From a bacterium SCSIO 12696 (GTDB lineage Bacteria; Pseudomonadota; Gammaproteobacteria; Pseudomonadales; Porticoccaceae), in the NCBI GenBank assembly GCA_024397955.1, contig CP073744.1:2508501-2572500 (forward strand): 64,000 nucleotides of DNA. Direction: 5' to 3'. Below are positions 46,893 through 56,663 of this stretch, piece after piece. A model generated the notes under the pieces. That model was not told the origin of the DNA. It saw only the letters and a list, made by a program, of their open reading frames with translations, and ran no database searches. The translations under genes were made by a program, and so were the position numbers. Each line of letters starts with the position of its first letter. The stretch's first letter is position 1.

Positions 46893-47803
46893 GCCAGAGC
46901 CTCGACTTTGGTCGTGTCGGCGTTATTTACGGCGGCAACTCCGCAGAGCGAGAGGTGTCGTTGCAGTCTGGGCAAGCGGTGTATGAGGCATTGCTGCGGG
47001 CTGGTGTGGATGCGGTGCCCATCGTGGTGGAAGACAAACCTCTGACCGCTATTCAATCGGTGGATATGGATCGCGCGGTACTGGTTTTGCACGGCCCCGG
47101 GGGCGAGGACGGCACCTTGCAGGGGGCACTGGAGTTGCTTGAAATTCCCTACACCGGCAGTGGCGTGATGGCCTCGGCACTCGCGATGGATAAATGGCGC
47201 TGCAAAAAATTGTGGCGCGGCATTGATTTGCCCACTGCTGAGTTTGCCATTTTGAGTGAAGACAGCGACTGGGCGGCAACACTGGAGTCTCTGGGTGGTG
47301 TGGTCATGGTAAAGCCCAATGGTGAGGGTTCCAGTATTGGTATGCGCCGGGCGGAAACACCGGAACAGCTGCGAGATGCCTGGCAACAGGCATCCATCTA
47401 CGGCGAGGTGATGGCAGAGCGCTGGATTGATGGTCCGGAATATACGGTTGCGGTACTCAATGGCCGCGCATTGACGCCGATAAAGCTGGAGACGGATCGT
47501 GGTTTTTACGATTACGAAGCCAAGTATGTGCTGGACGACACCCGCTATCTTATTCCCTGCGGTCTGCACGGTGGTGAGGTGCATCAGTTACAGCAGCTGG
47601 CACTGCAGGCGTTTAACAGTATTGGCTGCAGTGGCTGGGGCCGGGTGGATGTGATGCGCGACAGTGATGGCCACTTTCAGGTACTGGAAGTGAACACCAT
47701 CCCCGGCATGACCGATCACAGCCTGGTGCCGAAAGCTGCGGCGGCAGAAGGCATCACCATGGAACAACTGGTGGTGGAGATTTTACGGACATCAATGAAT
47801 TGA
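46889..47803 (+). CDS. ddlB: D-alanine-D-alanine ligase DdlB
   Basis: An ATP-grasp enzyme (304 residues) that makes D-Ala-D-Ala for Mur[69 protein letters not shown] and [22 protein letters not shown] are the family blocks; the first contains the Glu used for D-Ala binding. The classical chromosomal position after murC supports ddlB. An AGAGAGGA ribosome-binding site precedes the ATG, which overlaps murC by 4 bp. ftsQ starts 1 bp after its stop. Confidence 0.97.
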   Translation: MSQSLDFGRVGVIYGGNSAEREVSLQSGQAVYEALLRAGVDAVPIVVEDKPLTAIQSVDMDRAVLVLHGPGGEDGTLQGALELLEIPYTGSGVMASALAMDKWRCKKLWRGIDLPTAEFAILSEDSDWAATLESLGGVVMVKPNGEGSSIGMRRAETPEQLRDAWQQASIYGEVMAERWIDGPEYTVAVLNGRALTPIKLETDRGFYDYEAKYVLDDTRYLIPCGLHGGEVHQLQQLALQAFNSIGCSGWGRVDVMRDSDGHFQVLEVNTIPGMTDHSLVPKAAAAEGITMEQLVVEILRTSMN

Positions 47804-47804
47804 T

Positions 47805-48629
47805 ATGAGTCGAGCAGCGAATAAAAAAGGCGCCGTACGCAATCAGCGGGAACCTCGCTTCGAAGGCTTGTGGTCGCTGTTGCGCACCGCGATGTTTACC
47901 GTGCTGTGGAGCTGTTTTGCGCTCGGCATGCTGTGGGGCGGAGTGCTGCTTTACCAAAATCTGGATCGCCCCATCGAGCGCATCTCGGTGCAGGGAGATT
48001 TTAACTACGCCAGTCGCGAGCAGATTGCCCGTTTGGTAAGGCGTGAATTAAACGGCGGCTTTCTGAGCCTGAACTTGCGCCGTATACGCAGCCAATTGGA
48101 ACAGGACCCCTGGATTGCCAGTGCGGTCGTTAGCCGCCGCTGGCCTGGGCACCTGGAGATTTCGGTGACCGAGGAAATGCCCATCGCTCGTTGGAATCGT
48201 CGTGGATTTCTCAACAGTCGCGGTCAGGCGCTGGATATTGAAGACAACAGCGGGCTGGAAAATCTGCCTCTTTTGCTAGGGCCGCAGGGGCAGGCGCGGG
48301 AGATTATGGAGCAGTACCAGCACGCTGCCCAAATGTTGCTGCCGTCGGGCCTGAAGACCATGGAATTTCGCCTCGACAACCGCCGCGCCTGGTATTTGAA
48401 GGTGGTGGCTGGCAACGGCGCGGATGGTGTGGAAAACAGCGCCCTGGAAATTGAAGTGGGCCAGGGCAATGTCACCGAAAAACTAAAACGCTTTCTGGCG
48501 GTGTACGACACCGTATTGCGCCACCGCCAGGGAGAGATTGCACAGATTGATATTCGTTACCCCAATGGTGTGGCCGTGAGTTGGCGTGGCGAAGACGACG
48601 AAGAGAGTGGGGAAGCAAAGCATGGCTAG
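47805..48629 (+). CDS. ftsQ: Cell division protein FtsQ
   Basis: A bitopic divisome protein (274 residues). A basic cytoplasmic segment with NQREPRFEGLW, a membrane helix (about 31-50, VLWSCFALGMLWGGVLLY), then the POTRA domain with ISVQGDFNYASREQIARLV and LEQDPWIASAVVSRRWPGHLEISVTEEMPIARWN, and the FtsQ/DivIB beta domain with the LLLGPQGQAREIMEQYQ region. It links FtsL/FtsB to the Z ring. The 3' end overlaps ftsA by 8 bp. Confidence 0.96.
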   Translation: MSRAANKKGAVRNQREPRFEGLWSLLRTAMFTVLWSCFALGMLWGGVLLYQNLDRPIERISVQGDFNYASREQIARLVRRELNGGFLSLNLRRIRSQLEQDPWIASAVVSRRWPGHLEISVTEEMPIARWNRRGFLNSRGQALDIEDNSGLENLPLLLGPQGQAREIMEQYQHAAQMLLPSGLKTMEFRLDNRRAWYLKVVAGNGADGVENSALEIEVGQGNVTEKLKRFLAVYDTVLRHRQGEIAQIDIRYPNGVAVSWRGEDDEESGEAKHG

Positions 48630-49863
48630 TAACGAAGAACGCATGATCGTCGGGCTCGATATCGGCACCTCCAAGGTGGTGGCGATTGTGGGTTCGTTGA
48701 GTCCAGATGGTCAGTTGGAGATCGTCGGTACCGGCATGTATCACTCCACCGGAATGAAAAAGGGCGTGGTGGTGAATATCGAATCCACCGTGCACTCCAT
48801 CCAGCGCGCCATTGAAGAGGCGGAGCTGATGGCGGGCTGCCACATTCATTCGGTGTATGTGGGCATTGCTGGCAGTCATATTCGCAGCCTCAATTCTCAC
48901 GGCATCGTCGCCATTCGCGACCGGGAAGTGAACCCTCAGGATGTGGAGCGGGTGATCGACGCGGCAAGGGCGGTGGCGATTCCAGCGGACCAGGAAATCC
49001 TTCACGTGTTGCCGCAGGAATTCATCATCGACAATCAGGAAGGGGTGCGGGAGCCGCTGGGTATGTCCGGTGTGCGCCTGGAGGCCAAAGTGCATTTGGT
49101 GACCTGTGCGGCTAACGCTGCCCAGAACATCAAAAAATGCATTCGCCGCTGTGGTCTGGAAGTGGAAGACGTGATTCTCGAACAGCTGGCGTCCAGCTAC
49201 GCGGTGCTTACCGAAGACGAAAAACAACTGGGCGTCTGCCTGGTGGATATCGGTGGCGGTACTACCGACATTGCCATCTTTACCGAAGGCGCTATTCGCC
49301 ACACCGGGGTAATTCCCATTGCCGGCGACCAGGTGACTAACGACGTGGCCATGGCGTTACGTACGCCCACGCCGCACGCGGAAGAATTGAAGATCAAATA
49401 CGCCTGTGCGCTGGCCAACCTGGCGGGGCCGGAAGAGAGCATCAAAGTGCCCAGCGTCGGTGATCGCCCACCTCGCGACCTGTCTCGTCAGGCACTGGCG
49501 GAGGTAGTGGAACCCCGTTACGACGAGTTGTTTACCTTAATTCAGGGGGAGTTGCGTCGCAGTGGCTTCGAAGACCTGGTAGCAGCGGGCATCGTGCTCA
49601 CCGGTGGCACCGCCAAGATGGAAGGTGTGGTGGAGCTGGCGGAAGAAATCTTCCATATGCCGGTGCGCTTGGGTGCCCCCAGCAACATTACCGGGCTGAC
49701 GGATATCGTCAACAACCCGATTTATTCCACCGGAGTTGGCTTGCTGCTGTACGGCATGCAGCAACAGCAGGAAGGTGCGCCCGTGCGCCGCAGCAGCAAC
49801 TCGGAGGCCAGCGGCGAGAGTCTGGTTGGTCGCATTAAGCAGTGGTTTCAAGGCAGTTTGTGA
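48622..49863 (+). CDS. ftsA: Cell division actin homologue FtsA
   Basis: Anchors FtsZ filaments to the membrane (413 residues from the ATG at 48622, 6 nt after GGGGAAG; a farther ATG at 48586 lies in ftsQ). IVGLDIGTSKVVAIVG, DIGGGTTDIAIFTEGAI, GIVLTGGTAKMEGVVELAE and the 1C domain between them are typical. The C-terminal amphipathic membrane helix VGRIKQWFQGSL is intact. An 86-bp gap with a hairpin separates it from ftsZ. Confidence 0.97.
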   Translation: MASNEERMIVGLDIGTSKVVAIVGSLSPDGQLEIVGTGMYHSTGMKKGVVVNIESTVHSIQRAIEEAELMAGCHIHSVYVGIAGSHIRSLNSHGIVAIRDREVNPQDVERVIDAARAVAIPADQEILHVLPQEFIIDNQEGVREPLGMSGVRLEAKVHLVTCAANAAQNIKKCIRRCGLEVEDVILEQLASSYAVLTEDEKQLGVCLVDIGGGTTDIAIFTEGAIRHTGVIPIAGDQVTNDVAMALRTPTPHAEELKIKYACALANLAGPEESIKVPSVGDRPPRDLSRQALAEVVEPRYDELFTLIQGELRRSGFEDLVAAGIVLTGGTAKMEGVVELAEEIFHMPVRLGAPSNITGLTDIVNNPIYSTGVGLLLYGMQQQQEGAPVRRSSNSEASGESLVGRIKQWFQGSL

Positions 49864-49871
49864 TTTTTATC

Positions 49872-49892
49872 GTCATCGCTATTGGCGATGAC
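49872..49892 (+). other. Hairpin between ftsA and ftsZ
   Basis: GTCATCGC (49872-49879) and GCGATGAC (49885-49892) form a perfect 8-bp stem with loop TATTG. Only a broken T-run follows. It may be a processing site that gives ftsZ its own mRNA dosage, rather than a full terminator. Confidence 0.5.
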
Positions 49893-49949
49893 AACAGTTT
49901 TAGCAATTTTAAGTATCAACAGCATTAGGGAAAACAAAGGGGAAAACTT

Positions 49950-51182
49950 ATGTTTCAAATCGTAGACAGCATTCCGGATTCAGCGGAAATCAAGGTAATC
50001 GGTGTCGGTGGTGGCGGCGGTAACGCCGTGCGGCACATGATTGACAGCAACGTCGAAGGCGTGGAGTTTATTTGCGCCAATACCGACGCCCAGGCGCTCA
50101 AAGACATTGGCAACGCCACGGTTCTGCAGTTGGGCAACAACGTCACTCGCGGCTTGGGCGCCGGCGCCAATCCGGAAGTGGGCCATCAGGCGGCGCTGGA
50201 AGATCGCGATCGCATCGCCGATGTGCTGCAGGGCGCTGATATGGTGTTTATCACTGCCGGTATGGGCGGTGGCACCGGCACCGGTGGCGCTCCGGTGGTG
50301 GCGGATGTGGCCAAGGAGCTGGGCATTCTTACCGTTGCCGTAGTCACTCGCCCGTTCTCTTTCGAAGGCAAGAAGCGCATGGCCATTGCCGAAGAGGGCT
50401 TGAAGCATCTGCGCGACCGCGTTGACTCGCTGATTACCATCCCCAACGAAAAGTTGTTGGCGGTGCTGGGCAGCTCCACCAGCCTGCTGTCTGCTTTTAA
50501 GGCGGCCAACGACGTGCTGCTGGGTGCGGTGCAGGGGATTGCCGACCTGATTATCCGTCCGGGCATGATTAACGTGGACTTTGCCGACGTGCGTACCGTC
50601 ATGTCGGAAATGGGCATGGCGATGATGGGCAGCGGCGAAGCCGCTGGTGACCAGCGCGCTCGCGAAGCCGCCGAATCTGCGGTACACAGCCCGCTGCTGG
50701 AAGACATCAACCTGCAGGGTGCCAAAGGTATTCTGGTGAATATCACTGCTGGCCCGGATCTGTCCTTGGGTGAGTTCCAGGATGTGGGCGATACCGTGGA
50801 GCAGTTTGCCTCTGACGACGCCACTGTGGTGGTAGGTACCGTTATTGACGAAAGCCTGGGCGACAAGCTGCGGGTGACTGTGGTGGCTACTGGGCTCGGT
50901 CGAGAGTTTGTGCCCACCAAAGTAGTGGATAACACCACTTCTCAGGCGGAGCCACGCAAAAGCAACGGCGAAGTGGATTACGGCGAACTGGACAAACCAG
51001 CGGTTAACCGGGTACGTCGCGGTCAGGCACAAACCCGTCGCCCGAACAGCAACCCAGCGCAGGCCCAAGTGCAACCACCGGTGAGCACCGAAGCGACAGC
51101 TCGCAAGCTAGAGGAGCCTAAAGCGGAACAGGATATGGATTATCTGGATATTCCTGCTTTTCTGCGTCGTCAGGCGGACTAA
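49950..51182 (+). CDS. ftsZ: Cell division tubulin homologue FtsZ
   Basis: The GTPase that forms the Z ring (410 residues). N-terminal [16 protein letters not shown], the tubulin signature [18 protein letters not shown], the T7-loop region [15 protein letters not shown], and the C-terminal interaction peptide [14 protein letters not shown] that binds FtsA and ZipA. The linker between (about 318-395) is polar and Pro/Gln-rich. A GGGGAAAAC ribosome-binding site precedes the ATG. The TAA at 51180-51182 is the first arm of the downstream repeat hairpin. Confidence 0.98.
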   Translation: MFQIVDSIPDSAEIKVIGVGGGGGNAVRHMIDSNVEGVEFICANTDAQALKDIGNATVLQLGNNVTRGLGAGANPEVGHQAALEDRDRIADVLQGADMVFITAGMGGGTGTGGAPVVADVAKELGILTVAVVTRPFSFEGKKRMAIAEEGLKHLRDRVDSLITIPNEKLLAVLGSSTSLLSAFKAANDVLLGAVQGIADLIIRPGMINVDFADVRTVMSEMGMAMMGSGEAAGDQRAREAAESAVHSPLLEDINLQGAKGILVNITAGPDLSLGEFQDVGDTVEQFASDDATVVVGTVIDESLGDKLRVTVVATGLGREFVPTKVVDNTTSQAEPRKSNGEVDYGELDKPAVNRVRRGQAQTRRPNSNPAQAQVQPPVSTEATARKLEEPKAEQDMDYLDIPAFLRRQAD

Positions 51183-51252
51183 TCGGCAGGACAGCCGATT
51201 AGGGCGCCGAAGCGCAGCGTAGGCGGGCGAAGCCCGAGCCACATGGATGTGG
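51180..51252 (+). repeat. CATGGATG two-hairpin repeat, copy 2, containing the ftsZ stop codon
   Basis: Hairpin 1 is TAATCGGC/GCCGATTA (51180-51187, 51194-51201, loop AGGACA), of which the first three bases are the ftsZ stop. Hairpin 2 is CCACAT-GG-ATGTGG (51239-51252). Between them GGGCGCCGAAGCG and GTAGG recall copy 1 at 33657-33722. Stem differences between the copies are matched on both strands. Confidence 0.75.
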
Positions 51253-51503
51253 TGAGTCATTAATATCGCTGCGGTAATAAGGAGATTGCCACGCTGCCTG
51301 CTACGGCTCGTAATGACCAGCTACACGCAATTAAATACAGTGCCACTGACCACTTATTCCCCTTTGTCGGTACAGTGGCACTATTTGAGCTTTTTAAGGT
51401 CACATCCAAGTTGACCTGCCCCCTTTTGGGGCGGTGGTTAAGGTGGTTGCATTCTGTTAAGATTGCGGCCTTTTAAGCTCATTTTGCGTGGAAACTCAAG
51501 CGT
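51183..51503 (+). other. 321-bp gap between ftsZ and lpxC
   Basis: There is no gene. It holds the rest of the CATGGATG repeat, then an inverted repeat AGTGCCACTG (51339-51348) with its complement CAGTGGCACT (51373-51382), and a short CCCC-TTTT-GGGG palindrome near 51420. A TAAGAT at 51458-51463 could be a -10 box of the lpxC promoter, but no good -35 is seen. Confidence 0.55.
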
Positions 51504-52418
51504 ATGGTCAGGCAGCGGACACTGAAAAACACCATTAAGGCCACTGGCGTCGGTTTACATACTGGCGACAAGGTTTATTTGACTCTGCACCCCGCTCCGG
51601 CGGACAGCGGCATTATTTTCCGTCGCACCGACCTTTCCCCTGTGGTGGAAATTGAAGCCAAAGCCGAGAATGTGGGGGATACCACTCTTTCCACTACCTT
51701 GGTGAACGGTGATGTTCGGGTTTCCACTGTCGAGCACTTGTTGTCTGCCATGGCGGGATTGGGCATCGACAACGCCATTATCGATGTTTCCGCCCCGGAA
51801 GTGCCGATTATGGATGGCAGTTCTGGCCCGTTTGTGTTCCTGATTCAGTCCGCTGGTATCGCCGAGCAGGAAGCCCCGAAAAAGTTCATCCGCATCAAAA
51901 AAGAAGTGACGGTTACCCACGACGACAAAGTGGCGCGCTTCAAGCCCTTTGACGGCTTTAAAGTCTCTTTTACCATCGATTTCGACCACCCGGTGTTCAA
52001 AGGCCGGGCACTGCACTCCGCCATTGATTTTTCCACCACTTCCTTCGTGAAGGAAGTGAGCCGGGCGCGCACCTTCGGCTTTGTTCACGAGTTTGAGTAC
52101 ATGCGCTCCAAGGGCCTGGCTCGAGGTGCCAGTGTCAAGAACGCCATTGCTGTCGACGAGTACAGCATTCTCAATGAAGATGGCCTGCGCTACGAAGATG
52201 AATTTGTAAAACACAAAATTCTCGACGCCATTGGCGACCTGTACCTGCTGGGCAACAGCCTGATTGGCGAATTTGAAGCGTTTAAGTCCGGCCATGCCCT
52301 CAACAACGCCTCCCTGCGAGCCCTGATTGCCCAGGAAGATGCTTGGGAAATGGTGACCTTTGAAGGGGAAGATGCCGTTGCCCCCATCAGCTACAGCAAG
52401 CCCGTAGCGGCTCTGTAG
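51504..52418 (+). CDS. lpxC: UDP-3-O-acyl-GlcNAc deacetylase LpxC
   Basis: A zinc hydrolase (304 residues), the committed step of lipid A synthesis. [20 protein letters not shown] at the start, [18 protein letters not shown] with a zinc His, [35 protein letters not shown], and [15 protein letters not shown] with further catalytic residues, plus [12 protein letters not shown]. Length is normal for Gram-negatives. The usual LpxC degradation tail region ends SYSKPVAAL, with small hydrophobic residues as expected for FtsH recognition. It is monocistronic or co-transcribed with the M23 gene 35 bp downstream. Confidence 0.98.
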   Translation: MVRQRTLKNTIKATGVGLHTGDKVYLTLHPAPADSGIIFRRTDLSPVVEIEAKAENVGDTTLSTTLVNGDVRVSTVEHLLSAMAGLGIDNAIIDVSAPEVPIMDGSSGPFVFLIQSAGIAEQEAPKKFIRIKKEVTVTHDDKVARFKPFDGFKVSFTIDFDHPVFKGRALHSAIDFSTTSFVKEVSRARTFGFVHEFEYMRSKGLARGASVKNAIAVDEYSILNEDGLRYEDEFVKHKILDAIGDLYLLGNSLIGEFEAFKSGHALNNASLRALIAQEDAWEMVTFEGEDAVAPISYSKPVAAL

Positions 52419-52453
52419 TTAACATTAAGCGTCTGCGACCCAGTTAACAGAGT

Positions 52454-53503
52454 ATGTTTACCGGCAACGCTAAAGTGGCAGGTGATACAGTGGCAACCAT
52501 TTCTGACGAAGGCTCTTTTGACGAGACCCAGGATAACGACAATAAAAAGCAAAACCCTCGTGCCATGAAAGTCATCTTTATTGGAAACAACCAGGACAGT
52601 ACCCGTTCGGTCACGCTAAATAGCTGGGCCAAAGTACTGCTGTCTGTTTGTTTTCTGGCGCTGCCCACAGGCACCGGCTTCCTGATTGGCAAGCTGGCCA
52701 GTGATCGCAATACCGATCTGGAATTGGCTCAGGCCGTAGAGGCCATGAGTGTTGAGCTGCAACAGCAGCGTCAGGTGTTGACCCGCGAGCACACTGAAGC
52801 CCGTCGCCGGCTGGGTGCCTTGACCTCAAAGCTTGCAGAAATGCAGGCTCGGCTGGTTCGGATCGACGCCCTGGGTGAACGCCTGACCGATGTCGCCAGC
52901 CTGGATAAAGGCGAATTTGATTTTAGCCGCGTGCCTGCGGTGGGTGGCCCGGATGAAGCCATTTTGGGTGGCGCCGTGGAAGGGGGTGAGCCCTCTGATC
53001 TGGACAAACTGTTTGCTCAATTAGAGCGTCAGCTGGAAGACCGCGAACTGCAGCTGCAGATGATGGAATCCATGCTGGTGGATCGCGGGATTACCCAGCA
53101 AACCACCGTTGCTGGTCGCCCAATCACTAAGGGTTGGATGTCGTCCAAATACGGTTGGCGCACTGACCCGTTTCACGGCAAGCGCGCCTGGCACAACGGT
53201 GTTGATTTCGCCGGTAAAGAGGGTGGTGATGTAGTGGCCACTGCTGCCGGTGTGGTTATTTGGTCTGGCGAGCGCCAGGGTTATGGCCAGCTGATAGAAA
53301 TTGAGCACGGCGATGGTTTTGTCACCCGCTATGGCCACAACAAACAAAACTTGGTCAGCGCGGGCGATGTGGTCAAAAAAGGCCAGATTATTGCTCTGAT
53401 GGGCAGCACCGGCCGTTCCACCGGCCCCCATGTCCACTTTGAAGTCTTTAAGAATGGCCGCCCGGTAGACCCGGCGAGCTACATCAAAAAAACAGTACTC
53501 TGA
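52454..53503 (+). CDS. M23 (LytM) family peptidase, membrane-anchored
   Basis: A 349-residue envelope protein: a membrane helix (about 57-80, SWAKVLLSVCFLALPTGTGFLIG), a coiled coil (about 88-140), and a C-terminal LytM domain with HNGVDFAG (HxxxD) and HVHFEVF (HxH) zinc ligands, so the peptidase looks catalytically intact. It probably cleaves peptide cross-links in the wall. Members of this family sit between lpxC and secA in Pseudomonas-like genomes. The start at 52454 gives a 37-residue acidic cytoplasmic extension; an ATG at 52565 (MKVIFIGNNQDSTRSV) is a good alternative. No ribosome-binding site is decisive for either. Confidence 0.85.
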   Translation: MFTGNAKVAGDTVATISDEGSFDETQDNDNKKQNPRAMKVIFIGNNQDSTRSVTLNSWAKVLLSVCFLALPTGTGFLIGKLASDRNTDLELAQAVEAMSVELQQQRQVLTREHTEARRRLGALTSKLAEMQARLVRIDALGERLTDVASLDKGEFDFSRVPAVGGPDEAILGGAVEGGEPSDLDKLFAQLERQLEDRELQLQMMESMLVDRGITQQTTVAGRPITKGWMSSKYGWRTDPFHGKRAWHNGVDFAGKEGGDVVATAAGVVIWSGERQGYGQLIEIEHGDGFVTRYGHNKQNLVSAGDVVKKGQIIALMGSTGRSTGPHVHFEVFKNGRPVDPASYIKKTVL

Positions 53504-53618
53504 TTCCCTGGCCGCGTTCTGCGGTTGATTCCCGATCTGCCTGTGCCCTTGAGTACGACGGCAAACACCCCATATTGCCATGACTGGCACCTAAACGACT
53601 CGACCATAAGGGAAACCG

Positions 53619-56588
53619 ATGGCCAATTTATTGAAGAAAGTATTCGGCAGCAAAAACGATCGTGAGCTGCGCCGGATGCGCAAGACCGTCAAACAAATAA
53701 ACAGTTATGACGAACCTTACCGTGAGCTCAGTGACGATGAGCTTCGCGCCAAAACCGATGATTTCAAGCAGCGCTTTCAAAATGGCGAAACCCTCAACCA
53801 GCTGTTGCCAGAGGCCTTTGCTGTTGTGCGTGAAGCAGCCGATCGCAGCCTGGGCATGCGCCACTTTGATGTGCAGATGATTGGCGGTATCACCCTTCAC
53901 GAGGGCAGCATTGCGGAAATGCGTACTGGTGAAGGTAAAACCCTGATGTCTACTTTGGCGGCTTACCTGAACGCCCTGAGTGGAGAGGGTGTACACATTA
54001 TCACCGTCAACGATTACCTGGCCAAACGCGACGCCGACTGGATGCGGCCCATTTACGAGCTGTTGGGGTTGACTGTGGGCGTGGTGTATTCCGGCCAGAT
54101 GGCCCACGAAAAGCAACTCAATTACAGCGCCGATATTACCTACGGCACCAACAACGAATTTGGCTTTGACTACCTGCGCGACAATATGGCGTTGCGCCAG
54201 GAAGACCGGGTTCAGCGGCAGCTGTCGTTTGCCATTGTGGACGAAGTGGACTCCATTCTGATTGACGAGGCCCGTACCCCGCTGATTATATCCGGTGCTG
54301 CCAGTGACAGTTCCGAAGTCTACAAGCGCATGAACCGCATAGTGCAGCTGCTGAAACCGCAGCAGCACTCGGACAAGATGCGCAACGACAAAATCCAGTT
54401 CCCCAAGGTGCAGCTACAGCGTGGCAGTGATGAGCCAGAACTGGTTTCCACCGGTGCTGCTCAGGCAGAGGCTCGCGAGGCGGGCAAAGACCTGGTGTTG
54501 ATGGAAGAGGGCAAACAGCCGATTTGCCAAATTCTGGATACCGGCGATTTTGTGATTGATGAAAAGGGCCGCGCCGTTGAGTTAACCGAGCAGGGCCACG
54601 AAAAAATTGAAGGCCTGCTGATAAACGAAGGCCTGTTGGGTGAAGAAGAGAGTCTGTACCAGGCCACCAACCTGAATTTGTTGCATCACGTACAGGCCGC
54701 TCTAAAAGCTCATCATCTGTTCCGCCGAGATGTGGATTACATTGTTGAAGGCAGCGATGTGGTGCTGATTGACGAGCACACCGGCCGCAAGATGTTGGGG
54801 CGTCGCCTGTCTGAAGGCTTGCACCAAGCTATTGAGGCCCGTGAAGGTGTGCGGATTCAGCAAGAAAGCCAGACCCTGGCTTCGACCACCTTCCAGAATT
54901 ACTTCCGTTTGTACAACAAGCTGGCAGGTATGACCGGTACCGCCGATACCGAAGCCTACGAATTTCACCAGATTTACGGTTTGACCGTGGTGGTTATCCC
55001 AACTAATCGCGCGATTGCCCGGGAAGACCTCAATGACTTGGTCTACCTTACTCAGGGCGAGAAATACCAGGCGGTGATTGAAGACATCAAACACTGCATG
55101 GAAAAGCAGGCACCGGTGCTGGTGGGTACAGCGTCTATTGAAACCTCTGAGTTGCTGTCCAGCCTACTGAAAAAAGCCAAAGTACCTCACCAGGTACTGA
55201 ACGCCAAATTTCACGAGAAAGAAGCGCAGATCGTTGCTCAGGCCGGGCGCCCGGGCGCAGTGACCATCGCCACCAATATGGCCGGTCGTGGTACCGATAT
55301 TGTGTTGGGCGGCAACTGGGAAGCGGAGTTGGCCGAGATGGGCAACCCCACCGAGGCACAAATTGATGAGGTGAAGGCCGACTGGAAACAGCGCCACGCC
55401 ACTGTGATTGAAGCGGGTGGCTTGCATATTATCGGCACTGAGCGCCACGAATCCCGCCGCATCGACAACCAGTTGCGAGGCCGTGCCGGCCGTCAGGGCG
55501 ACCCTGGCTTATCTCGTTTCTACCTGTCTTTGGAAGACCCATTGATGCGCCTGTTTGCCTCCGATCGGGTGAAAAACATGATGCGCGCACTGGGCATGAA
55601 GGATGGCGAAGCCATTGAGCATCGCATGGTGTCGAATGCCATCGAAAAAGCCCAGCGCAAAGTAGAAGGACGCAACTTTGATATCCGCAAACACCTGCTG
55701 GAATTTGACGATGTGGCCAACGATCAGCGTCAAGTGGTTTACCAGCAGCGCAATGATCTATTGGAAAGTGACGATATTTCCGACGTGATCGATTCGGTAC
55801 GAGAAGATGTGGTCAACGATGTTATCAGTGCCCATATTCCGCCGGAGAGTCTGGAAGAGCAGTGGGATATCAGCGGACTGGAAGAGGCTTTGAAAGCCGA
55901 ATTCTTGCTGGAAGCGCCTATCCAACAGTGGCTGGAACAGGACGACCGCCTGAACGAAGACGGTATTCGCGAGCGAGTTAACACCGAGTTAACAGGCCTC
56001 TATAAAGCCAAGTGCGACGAGGTGGGGCCAGACATGCGCGCCATTGAGAAGCAGATTATGTTGCAGGTGCTGGATCAATTGTGGAAAGAGCATCTGGCCA
56101 ATATGGATCATCTGCGCCAGGGCATTAATCTGCGTGCCTACGCCCAGAAGAACCCCAAGCAAGAATACAAGCGGGAGTCGTTTGAGTTGTTTGAAAGTCT
56201 GTTGCACAACGTCAAGCTCGATACCACGCGCTTCTTGTGCAAAGTGCAAATCGCCCAGCCCGATGAAGCGGAGCAATTGGAACAGCGTCGCCTGGAGCAG
56301 CAACAACGCCAGCAAATGGAATTTCAACACGCCGAGGCTTCGGCCATGGCAGCGGCTCCTGAACAGGCTGAGCCACAGCAACAACCTCAACAGGCGCCTC
56401 CCGGAGTTGGCCGCAATGATCCTTGCCCTTGTGGCTCGGGCAAAAAATTCAAGCAGTGCCACGGCAAGATTGAGGCTGGTGACCAGCAACAACCTTTTGT
56501 GCGTGACATGCCCAAAGTGGGCCGCAACGATCCTTGCCCCTGCGGTTCTGGCAAGAAATTTAAGCAGTGCCACGGAAAGCTGGGGTAA
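53619..56588 (+). CDS. secA: Preprotein translocase ATPase SecA with tandem C-terminal SEC-C motifs
   Basis: The ATPase motor of Sec export (989 residues; E. coli 901). Walker [18 protein letters not shown], Walker [13 protein letters not shown], the preprotein cross-linking and helical scaffold domains, and [17 protein letters not shown] are all present. The C-terminal zinc tail, normally one copy, is duplicated: [20 protein letters not shown] at 931-950 and again at 968-987, 37 residues apart. Both copies keep the Cys-x-Cys...Cys-His ligands. The copies differ by synonymous changes, so the duplication is not recent. A Gln-rich linker precedes them. SecA autoregulates via SecM in some bacteria; no secM-like gene is seen here. 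Confidence 0.97.
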   Translation: MANLLKKVFGSKNDRELRRMRKTVKQINSYDEPYRELSDDELRAKTDDFKQRFQNGETLNQLLPEAFAVVREAADRSLGMRHFDVQMIGGITLHEGSIAEMRTGEGKTLMSTLAAYLNALSGEGVHIITVNDYLAKRDADWMRPIYELLGLTVGVVYSGQMAHEKQLNYSADITYGTNNEFGFDYLRDNMALRQEDRVQRQLSFAIVDEVDSILIDEARTPLIISGAASDSSEVYKRMNRIVQLLKPQQHSDKMRNDKIQFPKVQLQRGSDEPELVSTGAAQAEAREAGKDLVLMEEGKQPICQILDTGDFVIDEKGRAVELTEQGHEKIEGLLINEGLLGEEESLYQATNLNLLHHVQAALKAHHLFRRDVDYIVEGSDVVLIDEHTGRKMLGRRLSEGLHQAIEAREGVRIQQESQTLASTTFQNYFRLYNKLAGMTGTADTEAYEFHQIYGLTVVVIPTNRAIAREDLNDLVYLTQGEKYQAVIEDIKHCMEKQAPVLVGTASIETSELLSSLLKKAKVPHQVLNAKFHEKEAQIVAQAGRPGAVTIATNMAGRGTDIVLGGNWEAELAEMGNPTEAQIDEVKADWKQRHATVIEAGGLHIIGTERHESRRIDNQLRGRAGRQGDPGLSRFYLSLEDPLMRLFASDRVKNMMRALGMKDGEAIEHRMVSNAIEKAQRKVEGRNFDIRKHLLEFDDVANDQRQVVYQQRNDLLESDDISDVIDSVREDVVNDVISAHIPPESLEEQWDISGLEEALKAEFLLEAPIQQWLEQDDRLNEDGIRERVNTELTGLYKAKCDEVGPDMRAIEKQIMLQVLDQLWKEHLANMDHLRQGINLRAYAQKNPKQEYKRESFELFESLLHNVKLDTTRFLCKVQIAQPDEAEQLEQRRLEQQQRQQMEFQHAEASAMAAAPEQAEPQQQPQQAPPGVGRNDPCPCGSGKKFKQCHGKIEAGDQQQPFVRDMPKVGRNDPCPCGSGKKFKQCHGKLG

Positions 56589-56598
56589 CGCCTAACCC

Positions 56599-56633
56599 GT
56601 AGCCGGGGTGTCGCTTTGTTTTACCCGGGCTAC
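56599..56633. repeat. GTAGCC/GGGCTAC palindromic hairpin between secA and argJ
   Basis: GTAGCCGGGGT (56599-56609) pairs with ACCCGGGCTAC (56623-56633) with one mismatch and a 13-nt loop. No T-run follows. The GTAGCCCGGGT...ACCCGGGCTAC type is a familiar REP-like intergenic palindrome of gammaproteobacteria; membership here is by eye only. Confidence 0.55.
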
Positions 56634-56663
56634 AGTACCAATAAAACTTAGTGGACTATAAAC

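Noticed and set aside
49872-49892. Full intrinsic terminator between ftsA and ftsZ
   Set aside because: The stem is perfect but the following T-run is broken, and ftsA-ftsZ are normally co-expressed; it is kept only as a hairpin.
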